Shown piece after piece: positions 29,786 through 42,179 of a stretch of 64,000 nucleotides of DNA (positions are counted from its first letter, which is position 1; the number at the start of each line of letters is the position of its first letter). This stretch comes from Lamellibrachia columna (lineage: Eukaryota; Annelida; Polychaeta; Sabellida; Siboglinidae), in the NCBI GenBank assembly GCA_963662155.1, contig OY759265.1, positions 15,172,261-15,236,260 of the forward strand, given 5' to 3'. The translations under genes and the position numbers were made by a program. The notes beneath the pieces were generated by a model. That model was not told where the DNA came from. It made no database searches and was given only the letters and a program-made list of their open reading frames with translations.

Positions 29786-32178
29786 GCCGCTGTGCTCCTA
29801 TAGAAGCTGCTGTGCTCCCATGGAAGCTGCTGTTCTCCCATGGAAGCTGCTGTGCTCCCATGGAAGCTGCTGTGCACCCATGGAAGCTACTGTGCTCCCA
29901 TGGAAGCTGCTGTGCTCCCATGGATGCTGCTGTGCTCCCATGAAAGCTGCTGTGCTCCCATGGAAGCTGCTGTGCTCCCATGGAAGCTGCTGTGCTCTCA
30001 CGGACGCTGCTGTGCTCCCATGGAAGCTGCTGTGATCCCATGGATGCTGCTGTGCTCCCATGGAAGCTGCTCTGCTCCCACGGATTCTGCTGTGCTCCCA
30101 TGGAAGCTGCAGTGCTCCCATGGATGCTGCTGTGCTCCCATGGATACTGCTGTGCTCCCATGGAAGCTGCAGTGCTCCCATGGAAGCTGCTGTGCTCCCA
30201 TGGAAGCTGCTGTGCTCCCATGGATGCTGCTGTGCTCCCATGGAAGCTGCTGTGCTCCCATGGATGTTGCTGTGCTCCCAAGGAAGCTGCTGTGCTCCCA
30301 TGGAAGCTGCTGTGCTCCCATGGATGCTGCTGTGCTCCCATGGAAGCTGCTGAGCTACCACGGATGCTGCTGTGCACCCATGGATGCTGCTGTGCTCCCA
30401 TGGAAGCTGCTGTGCTCCCATGGATGCTGCTATTCTCCCAAGGAAGCTGCTGTGCTCCCATGGAAGCTGCTGTGCTCCCATGGATGCTGCTGTGCTCCCA
30501 TGGAAGCTGCTGTGCTCCCACGGATGCTGATGTGCACCCATGGATGCTGCTGTGCTCCCATGGAAGCTGCTGTGCTCCCATGGATGCTGCTGTGCTCCCA
30601 AGGAAGCTGCTGTGCTCCCATGGAAGCTGCTGTGCTCCCATGGATGCTGCTGTGCACCCATGGAACCTGCTGTGCTCCCATGGAAGCTGCTGTGCTCCCA
30701 TGGATGCTGCTGTGCTCCCATGGAAGCTGCTGTGCTCCCACGGATTCTGCTGTGCTCCCATGGAAGCTGCAGTGCTCCCATGGATGCTGCTGTGCTCCCA
30801 TGGAAACTGCAGTGCTCCCATGGAAGCTGCTGTGCTCCCATGGAAGCTGCTGTGCTCCCATGGATGCTGCTGTGCTCCCATGGAAGCTGCAGTGCTCCCA
30901 TGGAAGCTGCTGTGCTCCCATGGAAGCTGCTGTGCTCCCATGGATGCTGCTATGCTCCCATGGAAGCTGCTGTGCTCCCATGGATGTTGCTGTGCTCCCA
31001 AGGAAGCTGCTGTGCTCCCATGGAAGCTGCTGTGCTCCCATGGATGCTGCTGTGCTCCCATGGAAGCTGCTGAGCTCCCACGGATGCTGCTGTGCTCCCA
31101 TGGAAGCTGCTGTGCTCCCACGGATGCTGCTGTGCACCCATGGATGCGGCTGTGCTCCCATGGAAGCTGCTGTGCTCCCATGGATGCTGCTATTCTCCCA
31201 AGGAAGCTGCTGTGCTCCCATGGAAGCTGCTGTGCTCCCATGGATGCTGCTGTGCTCCCATGGAAGCTGCTGTGCTCCCACGGATGCTGCTGTGCACCCA
31301 TGGATGCTGCTGTGCTCCCATGGAAGCTGCTGTGCTCCCATGGATGCTGCTGTGCTCCCAAGGAAGCTGCTGTGCTCCCATGGAAGCTGCTGTGCTCCCA
31401 TGGATGCTGCTGTGCACCCATGGAAGCTGCTGTGCTCCCATGGAAGCTGCTGTGCTCCCATGGATGCTGCTGTGCTCCCATGGAAGCTGCTGTGCTCCCC
31501 CGGATTCTGCTGTGCTCCCATGGAAGCTGCAGTGCTCCCATGGATGCTGCTGTGCTCCCATGGAAGCTGCAGTGCTCCCATGGAAGCTGCTGTGCTCCCA
31601 TGGAAGCTGCTGTGCTCCCATGGAAGCTGCTGTGCTCCCATGGATGCTGCTGTGCTCCCAAGGAAGCTGCTGTGCTCCCATGGAAGCTGCTGTGCTCCCA
31701 TGGATGCTGCTGTGCACCCATGGAAGCTGCTGTGCTCCCATGGAAGCTGCTGTGCTCCCATGGATGCTGCTGTGCTCCCATGGAAGCTGCTGTGCTCCCC
31801 CGGATTCTGCTGTGCTCCCATGGAAGCTGCAGTGCTCCCATGGATGCTGCTGTGCTCCCATGGAAGCTGCAGTGCTCCCATGGAAGCTGCTGTGCTCCCA
31901 TGGAAGCTGCTGTGCTCCCACGGATGCTGCTGTGCTCCCACGGAAGCTGCTGTGCTCCCACGGAAGCTGCTGTGCTCCCATGGATGCTGCTGTGCTCCCA
32001 TGGAAGCTGCTGTGCTCCCATGGATACTGCTGTGCTCCCAAGGACGCTGCTATGCTCCCATGGATGCTGCTATGCTCCCATGGATGCTGCTGTGCTCCCA
32101 TGGATGCTGCTGTGCTCCCATGGATGCTGCTGTGCTCCCATGGAAGCTGCTGTGCTCCCATGGATGCTGCTGTGCTCT
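29786..32178. repeat. 20-bp minisatellite array (about 120 copies)
   Basis: The unit is tggaagctgctgtgctccca, with gaag/gatg, tgtg/agtg, cca/cac and tgg/cgg/agg variants. The phase is nearly unbroken over 2.4 kb. A 300-bp higher-order period is visible: bases 31381-31500 and 31681-31800 are the same, as are 31501-31560 and 31801-31860. No unit contains a stop in any frame, so both strands have frames of over 700 codons (Cys/Leu/Pro-rich on +; Gly/Ala/Gln/Ser-rich on -). I read this as non-coding satellite. Confidence 0.96.
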
Positions 32179-32199
32179 CTGCCTGGGGTAAATCAGACA

Positions 32200-32932
32200 A
32201 CTTTCTTTGTCGGCATTGTGCCTTTATGAATGGGACTTATGACACTCGCTAGCTACTTATTTTCTGTTATTAGCTAAAGGAGCTAGGATTTCACCCTTGA
32301 ACTCCTCTGTTTATCAAAACAGTTGGCTATTTATTCTTTTTCTGCTCTACATTGACTATCACTTGCAAACAGGCGACTGGTTGGGGGCTTGAGTGACATA
32401 TGGATGTGTTTATAGCTATGTATGTTATGTAAGTATGCAGATATATAAATATGGAATTATGTAAATATGCAGATATGTAAACAGTAAAGTTGTCAATATA
32501 CGTGTTATCTCTAACTCTATTAATCATTAGCTGAATCATCTACAAAAACTTAATATTCTTTCAGTTTGACCGCCATTGAATTATCATCTACTTTCACACT
32601 ACTTTTAAACACTGTAACTATTGCACAGGGTGGTGTAGCAAGATTAAAATACTAAGACGCTGGAAGCTACAACAGCTGCCAGCAGGCGTCTGTCTGTCTG
32701 TCTGTATGTCTGCTGCCAGCAGGCGTCTGTCGTTCTCTCTGTTCATTATTCCTTACACTGCTTCTTATATCACTATCATTTCAGTCAGCTAAACTGATCA
32801 ATCTAACTGTTGTAAGAGTGTTTGTGGGGGTGTGTGGCTGTGTGTGGCTGTGTGTGTTGTGTTTGGATGTGGTCAAAGGTGGTGGAGGAAGTGGTCAAAG
32901 ATGTTCGACATGCTTAGCTTGTAGTCCTGCAC

Positions 32933-33012
<80 letters not shown>

Positions 33013-33030
33013 ATATTACAATGACACGTT
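32200..33030. other. Intergenic with simple repeats
   Basis: No gene. It contains a direct repeat gctgccagcaggcgtctgt (32673 and 32711) around a TCTG run and an inverted repeat flanking an (AT)n tract, given separately. Confidence 0.7.
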
Positions 33031-33089
33031 AATGAGGCATTTGACGATATACTTGCTGGTTTGGTGCAGGACTGCAAACTAAGCATGTA
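32907..33089. repeat. Inverted repeat flanking an (AT)n tract
   Basis: Bases 32907-32933 (gacatgcttagcttgtagtcc, then tgcacc) are the inverse of 33063-33089 with about two mismatches. Between them lies an AT run at 32936-33007. The arms and the self-complementary AT run could form one long hairpin. Confidence 0.88.
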
Positions 33090-33167
33090 GTAGTGTGAAA
33101 GTGTGTATTCCTATTTAGGCCACTGAGATATTTATATACCTCGCAGAGATCCGCCTGAAGTTGTCCC

Positions 33168-33272
33168 TGTTCCAGTATATAGGTGTTCTGTTCCAGTATA
33201 TAGGTGTTCTGTTCCAGTATATAGGTGTTCTGTTCCAGTATATAGGTGTTCTGTTCCAGTATATAGGTGTTC
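33168..33272 (-). repeat. 21-bp tandem repeat in the CR1 coding frame
   Basis: Five copies of gttccagtatataggtgttct. On the minus strand each unit adds seven residues (NTYILEQ) in frame with the RT C-terminal region on both sides. Confidence 0.9.
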
Positions 33273-33323
33273 TGCTGAGTTTTTTTAACTTTCTCTAATT
33301 CATCTATATCCTTTCTATAGAAA

Positions 33324-33459
33324 GGGCCTGTATATTAGCCGGAATGAGCCCGGAACGAGGCCGGAACGAGCCCGGAACGAGATTGAATTGCTAATAGCAT
33401 GGATTACGTGATTTATATAATGATTTCACTGGAATGTGTAGTTAGATAACGTAATAATG
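33324..33459 (+). repeat. Left terminal inverted repeat
   Basis: Pairs with 35206-35341 at roughly 90% identity by eye, including the inner end ataacgtaataatg. Confidence 0.92.
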
Positions 33460-33600
33460 AAATATCATGAAAATGTTATAATGATATCAAAATGTTGACT
33501 CTTGGAAACATTGTAAAAACGTTTTTGAAATATGTTTTATTATAACATATATATAACATCAGAAAAACATTTCCATAAAATATTGTAGAGTTGGATACTC

Positions 33601-34340
33601 CTCTTCATGTTGTGTTTCTTCGAAGAGTCTTTTCACAATTTGGGCAGCAGGAATTCGGCCAGACCTCACCTTTCTTCTAAGATGTTGCATATAGTTTTCA
33701 TATTTCTGCTGCGCCACTATCTAGATCCCCAAAGTGTTGTACTTCTCTTGCAATGTGTGCAGGTGTGTGCATTGGTGAGCATAGTTGCCATACTGTGTAG
33801 TCAATTTGGAATTGACTAAATGCACATGGCCACGCTTAATGCCATGAAGTAGTCATAGTTGTGTTGGGGAAGTATACCTTTAACAAAAAAATGTCCAGTG
33901 TACAATAAACATTTTCGAAATTCAGTTTCCTTCCACCGTTCAACTTCATCCAGTCCTCTGGGCTTTCTAGTGAATTCCCTTGGAATATCCTTACGAATTT
34001 TGATTAAGTTAGCACTAACTTGTTCATTTTGAGTAGCTGAAATTCTACACATTGCTCTTGGTCCTCTATACCAAGTAAGCAGTAGCTTTTTCGTGACACC
34101 CAAACAAACCTGGTGGAGGTAGTCCAGTGGAAAGTCACGTATTATGTCCAGATTATGTAGCTGAAGGAAAGGTGATACACCCCTGTGATGCCCTTCTTGT
34201 GTTTTATTCTGAAAAGCTGTATCTGTTATCAATGGTAGATTTTGTATCATTGGATATGTCATCCTTCCAACATATTTTCCTCTTTGACAACACTTATCAC
34301 ATCCATAATGTTCACTATAGAGTTTGGTGCACTTGACCAT
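33601..34340 (-). pseudogene. Transposase-derived remnant inside the TIR element
   Basis: 34340-33816 is open and reads GCDKCCQRGKYVGRMTYP, HHRGVSPFLQLHNLDIIRDF, PLDYLHQVCLGVTKKLLLTW, IPREFTRKPRGLDEVERWK and FRKCLLYTGHF. After a deletion or frameshift a further piece (about 33720-33601) reads YENYMQHLRRKVRSG and IPAAQIVKRLFEE. I know this pattern (C..C..KG.Y; PLDYMHLVCLGV; FENY.) from transposase-like proteins repeated in many invertebrate genomes. I cannot name the superfamily with certainty. The missing middle makes it non-functional. Confidence 0.75.
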
Positions 34341-34570
34341 TGATCTTGCTTGTGCATCACATATTATGCATCTTACACTTACATTAAACCTTAAACATCG
34401 AGGTTAAGTGGTTTTGTTTCCGCCAACAGAAATAGAAAGCGGAAATACTTTTGCAGGATTAATATTCACAAGAGAACATAAAACTGGCCATACAGAGGTT
34501 TTGCTGCTCTTGAAAAGGGGAAAGCCATCTACATTTTGTGATGTTTGTTCCTTTGGCAAAAATGTTTTTA

Positions 34571-34679
<109 letters not shown>

Positions 34680-35205
34680 ACATTGTTCAGCAATGTTTTT
34701 CAAAGATGGCACATTTTGATATCATTATAGCATTTTCAAAGAAAACAAATTGCGTTACATAATAATGTAATATAACACCAATATTCAATACGTGGAATGA
34801 AAGTTGTATTGACCAATAGTGTATTGGAAAAAGGGTTAACAGAAGTGTAATATAGTTACCTGTAATAAATATATAAAGTAAATTATAATACATAGTCATA
34901 TACATAATATACAAAATGATGTTGTATAGAAAGGTGTAGTTAAACTGTATCATTTTAGATTTACTCCATTTTATTTAGATATAAATTATTTCATATACCA
35001 GTACACATCCCAATCAGTGATCACCAGTATTACTGCAGTAGATGGTGTATGAACAGTAACCCACTAATGTAAGGCCGCCCACTAGGTGATGTTCAATAGA
35101 CGGAACAGCCAAAACATGGCCGCCGATAGTCAATAAGTCATCGTTCCGGGAGCCAAAAACATATCTTAATGTACGTGTAATTAATTCCCACTTGGTGGAA
35201 AGTTG

Positions 35206-35341
35206 CATTATTACGTTATCTAACTACACATTCCAGTGAAATCATTATATAGAACACGCAATCCACGCTATTAGTAATTCAATCTCGTTCCGGGCTCATT
35301 ACGGCCTCGTTCCGGGCTCGTTCCGGCTAATATACAAGCCC
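35206..35341 (-). repeat. Right terminal inverted repeat
   Basis: Inverse of 33324-33459. Its outer end is adjacent to the right target duplication ctgtagaaa. Confidence 0.92.
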
Positions 35342-38261
35342 CTGTAGAAAGGGTTCCGAGCTGGTGATGCATATTCCAGCACTGATCGTATCGTTGATTC
35401 ATATAAAATATTTATTATCTTTTCCGGTCTACTTTTAAAGCATCGTGTAATTAGTCTTATACGTTGATTTGTCCTTGTTGTAATATAGTTTATGTGGGTG
35501 TTTGGTTTTATATTTTTGCATATGGTGATTCCTAAGTCATTTTGTTCTTCTACAACTTCTAATATTTCTCCATTCAATGTGTGTTAAAAAATTGTATTAT
35601 TTTGAGTACTACACATTTAGTGGCATTGAAGCTTAACAGCCAAGTTTTTGACCAAATTGCAAGTTTGTTTAGATCATCTTGGAGAGCTTCAGAATCAGCT
35701 AATGTAGAAATATTGTTTTGTTTTGTATCATCAGCAAACATTTTGGCCGTTGTCTTGACTGAGTCGGGTAGATCGTTTACATACAAAAAAAAATCGTGAT
35801 GGCCCTAGAACTGAGCCTTGTGGAACCCCACTTCTAACATTTTTCCATGATGAATGACCATTTCTTAGGACTACCCTCTGCCTTCTACATGCTAGGAAAG
35901 ATTGGATCCATGTTAGCCTTTAATACCATATTGTCTTAATTTATATATCAATCGTTTATGATGTACAGTGTCAAAGGCCTTTGAAAAATCTAAGTAAATT
36001 ACACCCGTTTCAGTTCTGTTATCTGTATTTACTGTCCAGTCTTGTAGACCTTCTAATAGTTGAGTAATGCATGACATGTTTTTTAAACCATGTTGGTCAC
36101 AGCTGATAGTATTGTTTGTGTCAGCTAGTTTAAGTAAACTGTCTTGTATTATTACTTCAAATAGTTTAGCCACATGGCTGGTGAGTGACACTGGTCTGTA
36201 ATTGTTGCACTTGTTTCGTTGACCTTTTTTGTGGATTGGTGTTACATTTGCATCCCTCCAATCCTGTGGTATTTGGCTTATTTGTATGGATTGATTAAAT
36301 ATATAGACTAGACTCACTAGAGGAACATTGAAATCGAAGCAATTTAAGACATTTACATTTAATAGGTCTGGACCACTAGCTTTGCCTGGTTTCAGATTTG
36401 TTAACTTGGTCCTTACTTCGGTGAATAAATTATTAAATTGTACAGTGTACATTTTACATTGGTATCTAAAGTTGGTAGAGAATGCAGTGATTCTGGCTCT
36501 ATGTAAGACAGAAATGTAATAACGTTTAATATGCTTTAGTTTGATCATCTGAGAATTTGTTTCCTTCAAAGTTAAGATCACTAATTGTTGACAATGATTT
36601 GGTAAAGTGTCTAGTGTAGTTCCAGAATCTTTTATCATTAACATTTATTTGGTCGACCTACTTTTCTTCATAGTTTTGTCTCTGTTAAGACAGTCTCTAG
36701 CTTTTCTTTTTCTAATTCATAGATTATATGGTCGTTGGAAAGCCCACTTTTGCTTGCCACTACTTGTTTGTTTATCCCTGCTGCTTTATCTGTTTGAAGT
36801 TGACATGCTTCTCCACTAGTTGGGTATAACACTGTTTGATATGTTCCCACATTTCAGTCATACATTTATTATTATACTCATTGGTCCAATCTGTTTTTAT
36901 TTCTTTGTTTATTGCCTTATAAGTTGGTTCTGAGTACAAGTAAACTGTTCTGGATTATGATGTTATTCTAATAACTGGAAGTCTTTATACGTCTATGATC
37001 ACTCAGAGCAAAGCTATCCTCTACCTTGAGTTTGTCTATACAACTGAGGTCTGAAATGCATACAAGGTCGAATATGTTATTCCCTCTACTCGGTTGATCA
37101 ACCACGTGAACCAAAAAGTTGTCATTTAGAGTATCAATGAAACTTTTTCTCTACATGTCTATTTAATTCGAATTTTCTATTGTATTTATTGAATTGTTTA
37201 TATGTTGTGTTCTGATCTTCTTCTGGCCTATAGCATACTCCAACTTGCCACTGTATACTAGGGTGTGGTGATATTGTAACCCATAAGATTTCTGCATTTG
37301 TATTGCCAGGTATGAATAATGTTGTGTTTAAATGATCTTTTATTTAAACAGGAGGAGTAGTACTCCTCCCCTGTCTTCCACTGTGTATGTACCTGGCGTG
37401 TCAAACTGTATTCTTCCGTCTTTTCTAAAACATGTATAATGTGGTGGTGTGAATTCTAAGTCAGCAATGTTTGAGGATAACCATGTTTCAGCAGTGACTA
37501 TAATGTGTGGATTTTCCTCCGATATAAAAAGTCCAGTTGCGTAAATTTGCTTCTTAGGCATTGTGCATTAAAATAGTATATTTTTAGTGGCGAAGCCTCC
37601 TTTCCTTTTTTTAAGAATAGTGCTGTGTACATATTTACAAGTGTCTTCTTTTTTTAAGCTGATTTTTTATTTACTAGGTTTGGTTTGGTGGGATGTTTAC
37701 GATCCGACCAGCTCTGACATTGAACCTTTTGTTTGGTTGTTTGTTGCTCTTGTTTCTTTTAACTGAGCCCGCAAAGCGATGTCAGCTTCCTTTTCTAGTT
37801 TGATTTGGTATGGGACGATGAAGACTATTTTTTATTGTACAATTCTGTTTTGACCTCTCTCGCAGATTTTGTCAGTATTTCATTCTTTGATTCTTGGTTT
37901 TTTTTGTGTAACCCTGAGATGTCTCATTTTTGGTTCCTCTTCTTTTCTACCAAGTCTCATCGTGCTTGTAATTTCGATCTGGTGACATCATAATTATGTA
38001 ATTGAACATCTCACTGGCCAGATCTTGATCCTCCTTTTCGTTGTTTTCTGGTGGACCTCTTACAATTATAGTTATGCCCTTTTGCTTCTTTCTAGTGATT
38101 CGTCCATGACCATGTCAATTGTTTGGTTTATTTTCGACATGTCCATTTTTAGGCTGGTTATTTTGCCCTTAAACTTCCTGCTTCTACTGTTAATTGGTCG
38201 ACCGTCACTTTGTCGGCTTTTGTTCCCATTTTCTTCTCTACTTGCTCAAGCCGGTTTTTTT

Positions 38262-39053
38262 AAGTATTCGCACACTACATATTAGGACATCAACGGACTG
38301 GATTCACAATAGGCTATATCAGTTGGGGATGGAGTTTTTAGCTTATAACATAAATGTGTTTTGTAACTTTGTTGATCACAATTTAAAGGTTTGAGATGCT
38401 TGTTAAAATTTATTATTTCTTCTGAAAGGATTGTAAAGTTATGTCTGAAGATTGGCATGTGTGGGTTTCCTCCTATATTCAACCACCCAATTAACAGAAC
38501 CAGGCAACTACATGTACACATAATTTCTATTCACAAAGTTATAATTTCTGCGAATGTGTTTTATACAAAATCACTAGATTCCCCTTTATGCACTAACATT
38601 TACAGCCTGAAAATTAAATTATGTATACACTATTTGTTATGCATCACTATGAGTGATGACTTAAGTTGGCACTCTAAAAACATCCCAAACTGAAGCTATT
38701 TTATTTTTCTCTGCATCTCACCGTTATATGTACACTTGCAAACATAGAGAAAACATGTAGATTCATAGGTCTAATGGCCCCAGAGGTCCACTTGGCTGCA
38801 TGTTGCCAGCCCCAACTGTCTACTTTAAACATCGATTTGCAGACTCCATGATTAGCCAACAACTTATCACTCTACCAGAGAACATTATATTGTCTACACC
38901 TTCTCTCCAATTCACAGGTGCCTGAATGAACAGGGCACCCCAGTTGATACAGTGTGTGTGTGCTCTGTGATGTTCTCCCTCCCATTCACATATGGGGCAT
39001 TCTGCCTCAGATCAACCAAGGCAAGTTGCACTAATATTTTTTAATTCAGCCAA
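38262..39053. other. Intergenic, no gene seen
   Basis: Between the 5' side of the CR1 remnant and the large inverted repeat. AT-rich, without recognisable frames. Confidence 0.6.
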
Positions 39054-40974
39054 TTAATCCACAGGTCAACATAACCACACATGTCAAACTATAGGGCTGT
39101 GGCTCGAATAGTTTCTGAGCTGTGAACGTTTCGAATTTGGCCGTTTCATGTTTGCCAATTTTCGGAAATCATTAAAATGTTCTACTTAAAATGCCAATGA
39201 CTCTACAACTAGAGACCCTGAGATTTGGCATACTTATTTTCCATAAAAGTAGGTAGTAACATACATAATATAGTTCCACATCTGTATATCAGTTCTCCCA
39301 CAATATGCCATTGAAGTTGTGTGTTCTTATGTGCAAAATCGAGCCAGCCAACGAGTGATTTTTAGACTCACATTTCAACAATGAAACGTTATTTGTAAGT
39401 ATGAGAAATTTGAAGTTTCTATCTTGATTGATCTCCAAAGTTGGTACATAGTGAAAAGTGGCCTATATTTAGGAAACATACTATGTGGCCATAGAGCTAA
39501 AATCCCAAGTTAGTTTTGTATATGCTATGCAGATACAATGCCTATGTAATGCACCATATTTGCATTCCCTGTTTAAATGGCTTCATGTTGAATATTTCGG
39601 ATGGACGCATTTTGTGACATGAAATATTATGCCTGACTATTCTACATATTCCATACCTAGTAAGAATATTATGTAAACATTGTTGTAAAAATGTAATACA
39701 TAGTTCTAGATTATATGTACCTGGGTAATTATATGTGTAAGCCAATGACTACGTGGCTATGCTTGAGCACTAGTGCAAAAGAACTAAGCATTTACACGTA
39801 AATTGTCTCAGTAATTCCCTAGTATAATATAAATAAGGGCCAAAAATCGTACCCATTATTTTTAATATGTTTTTATGTGCATCTAGCTTAAGAAGTTTTA
39901 AAACTATGTAACTTAAATTTGCTGAAAATGCAGATATATTGGAACAGATCATCTATGCAAAATTCGAGAATGAGAGGGGAAGGTTGATTAGATAAAAACA
40001 CTAAATGCGCCCATCCGAAATATTTGTTTTACTATGAAACCATTTGAACATTGAATGCAAATATGGTGCATTGCACAGGCATTGTACTTGCCTTTCACAT
40101 ACAAAAATGGAATTGTAGCTCCATGGCCACATAGCATTTTTTGGCTGCTGAATATAGGCTACTTTTTATTATGTACCAACATTGGAGATCAGTATCTCAT
40201 AAACTAATTAAGACATTTCAAACTTCTCATTTACCTACATATGTAAGTGTACTATTGATCCAAATCAGATTCATTTGTGTTCTAACATGTTTTATTGTCA
40301 AAATATGGGTTTAAAATAACTCCTTAGCTCAATTTCGCACATAGAAACGCAACACTTTATGCTTGATGGGATGCTCCCTTTACAGTTGATGACAGCTAAA
40401 CTGGGAGATAGCATAGTGAGTTTAGATATCGAGATCACCAACTCTATGGGGCGCACTGAGTCCACAACAGGTTTTTTTCTATTAACCTCTGTTCGATCTA
40501 TTACTTCCCCTGGTATAGACACCACATAGAAGGGACCAACATCTTTTAGTGTCTCTTCCGAAAAACACGGGAAAAGTGGGGTGAACGAAATTGCCCAAAT
40601 TTCAAAACAGCTGCAGCTGGTTTCAAACCTCATTCTCTTCGACCAAAAGACTGACGCCCTACCACACGGCCACCGCGCCTCACTTCAATGGCAGATTGTG
40701 GGAGAACTAATAAATAAAATAACATGTGGAACTATTGTATGCCTGTTACTATGTACATATAATGGAGAATAAGCAGGCCAAATTTCAGAGTTCTAGCAAA
40801 CATTCTTTTTTTATTATTGGTATTTTAATTAAACAAGAAGTCTTCATTATTTCCGAAAATTGCCAAAAACGACAGAATCCACCAAATTTGAAACGGTCAT
40901 AACTCAGATAGTATTCGAGCTACATCCCTATGGTTTGACACATGTGGTTATGTTGACGTGTTGATTAACTGGTA
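39054..40974. repeat. Large imperfect inverted repeat
   Basis: Left arm 39054-39618 pairs with right arm 40000-40974. Examples of pairing: aggtcaacataaccacac with the inverse of 40946-40963; ggagatcagtatc... (40189) with 39428-39437; gcaccatatttgcattc (39549) with the inverse at 40053-40069; atatttcggatgg (39593) with the inverse at 40012-40024. The right arm is longer because it holds a SINE of about 335 bases. The loop is about 380 bases. It could be a foldback or Polinton-free TIR element, or a palindromic duplication. Confidence 0.88.
40345..40683 (-). mobile_element. tRNA-derived SINE (minus strand) in the right arm
   Basis: Read on the minus strand it starts gaggcgcggtggccgtgtgg (A-box-like) and has ggtttgaaacc (B box) about 40 bases on. 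The body then runs to about 40345. The left arm lacks the segment: ccattgaagt (39311-39320) continues there with tgtgtgttcttatgtgc, while the right arm has the SINE between the matching sequences. A related SINE head is at 59067-59152. Confidence 0.82.
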
Positions 40975-41076
40975 AAAGTATGGTTGCATTTAAACAATAG
41001 TGCAGCAATATTTTCTCATTTTGGTTGATTTGAGACGGAATGCCCCAGATCTTTCTCAGGTTAGTTACTGAAATTT

Positions 41077-41170
41077 TGACATAGTTAATTAATTTAATTA
41101 AATTAGCCTCTCTGGTAAAGTTAATTAGTTAAATTGACTTAATTCAATTAACAAATTAAAACATTTAATT
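41077..41170. repeat. TTAATTAA-type low-complexity repeat
   Basis: Irregular repeats of ttaattaa and aattaaat next to the RT fragment. Confidence 0.8.
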
Positions 41171-41174
41171 AACC

Positions 41175-41500
41175 CATGCTTGCTGCACATATTAGTGATA
41201 TTTGCTTGTAATTGGCTGCTTTGTGGACACTGCCTGTCTTATATATCGGCCTGACGGCTGCCATTTCACCTGTATTCAGTGACTGATTAATGAACAGTGA
41301 ACATATGGGAGCAAGCTGCGCTGCTAATTCCTTGAATACACGACAGGGAATATGGAATATTGTCTGGGCCGGGGGCTTTAGAAAGGCATGACATTTCCGA
41401 ATAGACTCCAGTTGTATGGCTTGGATTTTCTGTTCATTTTATTCAAATAAATTTAGATGGATCATGAGGTTTACGGGCACTTTAAAGTTCCCTTCCCAAT
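41175..41500 (-). pseudogene. Second non-LTR reverse transcriptase fragment
   Basis: Minus strand, in two frames: PAQTIFHIPCRVFKELAAQ and APICSLFINQSLNTGEM then AAVRPIYKTGSVHKAANYKQ. These match the RT segment usually written PGPDNIP...LFNQSL.TGE.P..WR.A.V.PI.KKG...NYRPISL. Changed residues and a stop (ASMG then TAA) show decay. Confidence 0.72.
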
Positions 41501-42001
41501 TTGATTTTTGCTAGTCTCATTTCAAATTAATTTTGCGAAAAACCAAACCTACCTAGTATCCACTGCAACAGGCTTTTTTGTGAAATCATCAGACAAACTA
41601 CTAAATTACTTAAGTGAAGTGAAAATCGAAATCCTGAAAAATCGCGATTTTCACCCTTGGTGAAATTTCGTCACTTTGTCATGTGATCGGTGGGACGATT
41701 CAAGTCATGCCCATGATCGTCGTTGACTCGTACAGTGTTTACCATTTTTGATATCCACTATTTTGATCCTTACCAGATCTAATGGCTATGAAGTCGATTG
41801 TTTCGATGATTTGAACAAAAATAGTATTTTTGTATTAGACAGGCTGCGCATATTACTTAAACTAGTCACACACTACACATCTGGACATAAATGAACCTGA
41901 TTTGCGATGGGCTGAACCATTTGAGGAAGCATCTTTAATAACTATCAGTATATTATGTTTTTTATATTTTCGTTGTCTTTATTATTTTGTCCTAATTGAA
42001 A

Positions 42002-42174
42002 AATATAGCATAGTGCCTGAGTAGATTTTAGAGAACAAGTGCAATTCTGGTTAAAAAAAAACCTGTTGACTATATGCACACCCCAAACAACATGTTTAGC
42101 GTTGTGCATATAGCTAAGAGTTTTTATACCAGAATTGTGCCAGTTCTATAAAATCTACTGAATGCGTTATATTC
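42002..42174. repeat. Foldback element (MITE-like hairpin)
   Basis: Left arm (about 42004-42080; gagtagatttta, gcaattctgg, ctatatgcaca) and right arm (about 42103-42172) are imperfect inverses around a loop of about 22 bases. Indels in the A-rich part break the stem. Confidence 0.82.
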
Positions 42175-42179
42175 TTCTA

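Noticed and set aside
29748..32252. Several 380- to 780-codon frames on both strands as genes
   Set aside because: They come from a 20-bp unit with no stop in any frame. The translated text differs by frame and strand and matches no family.
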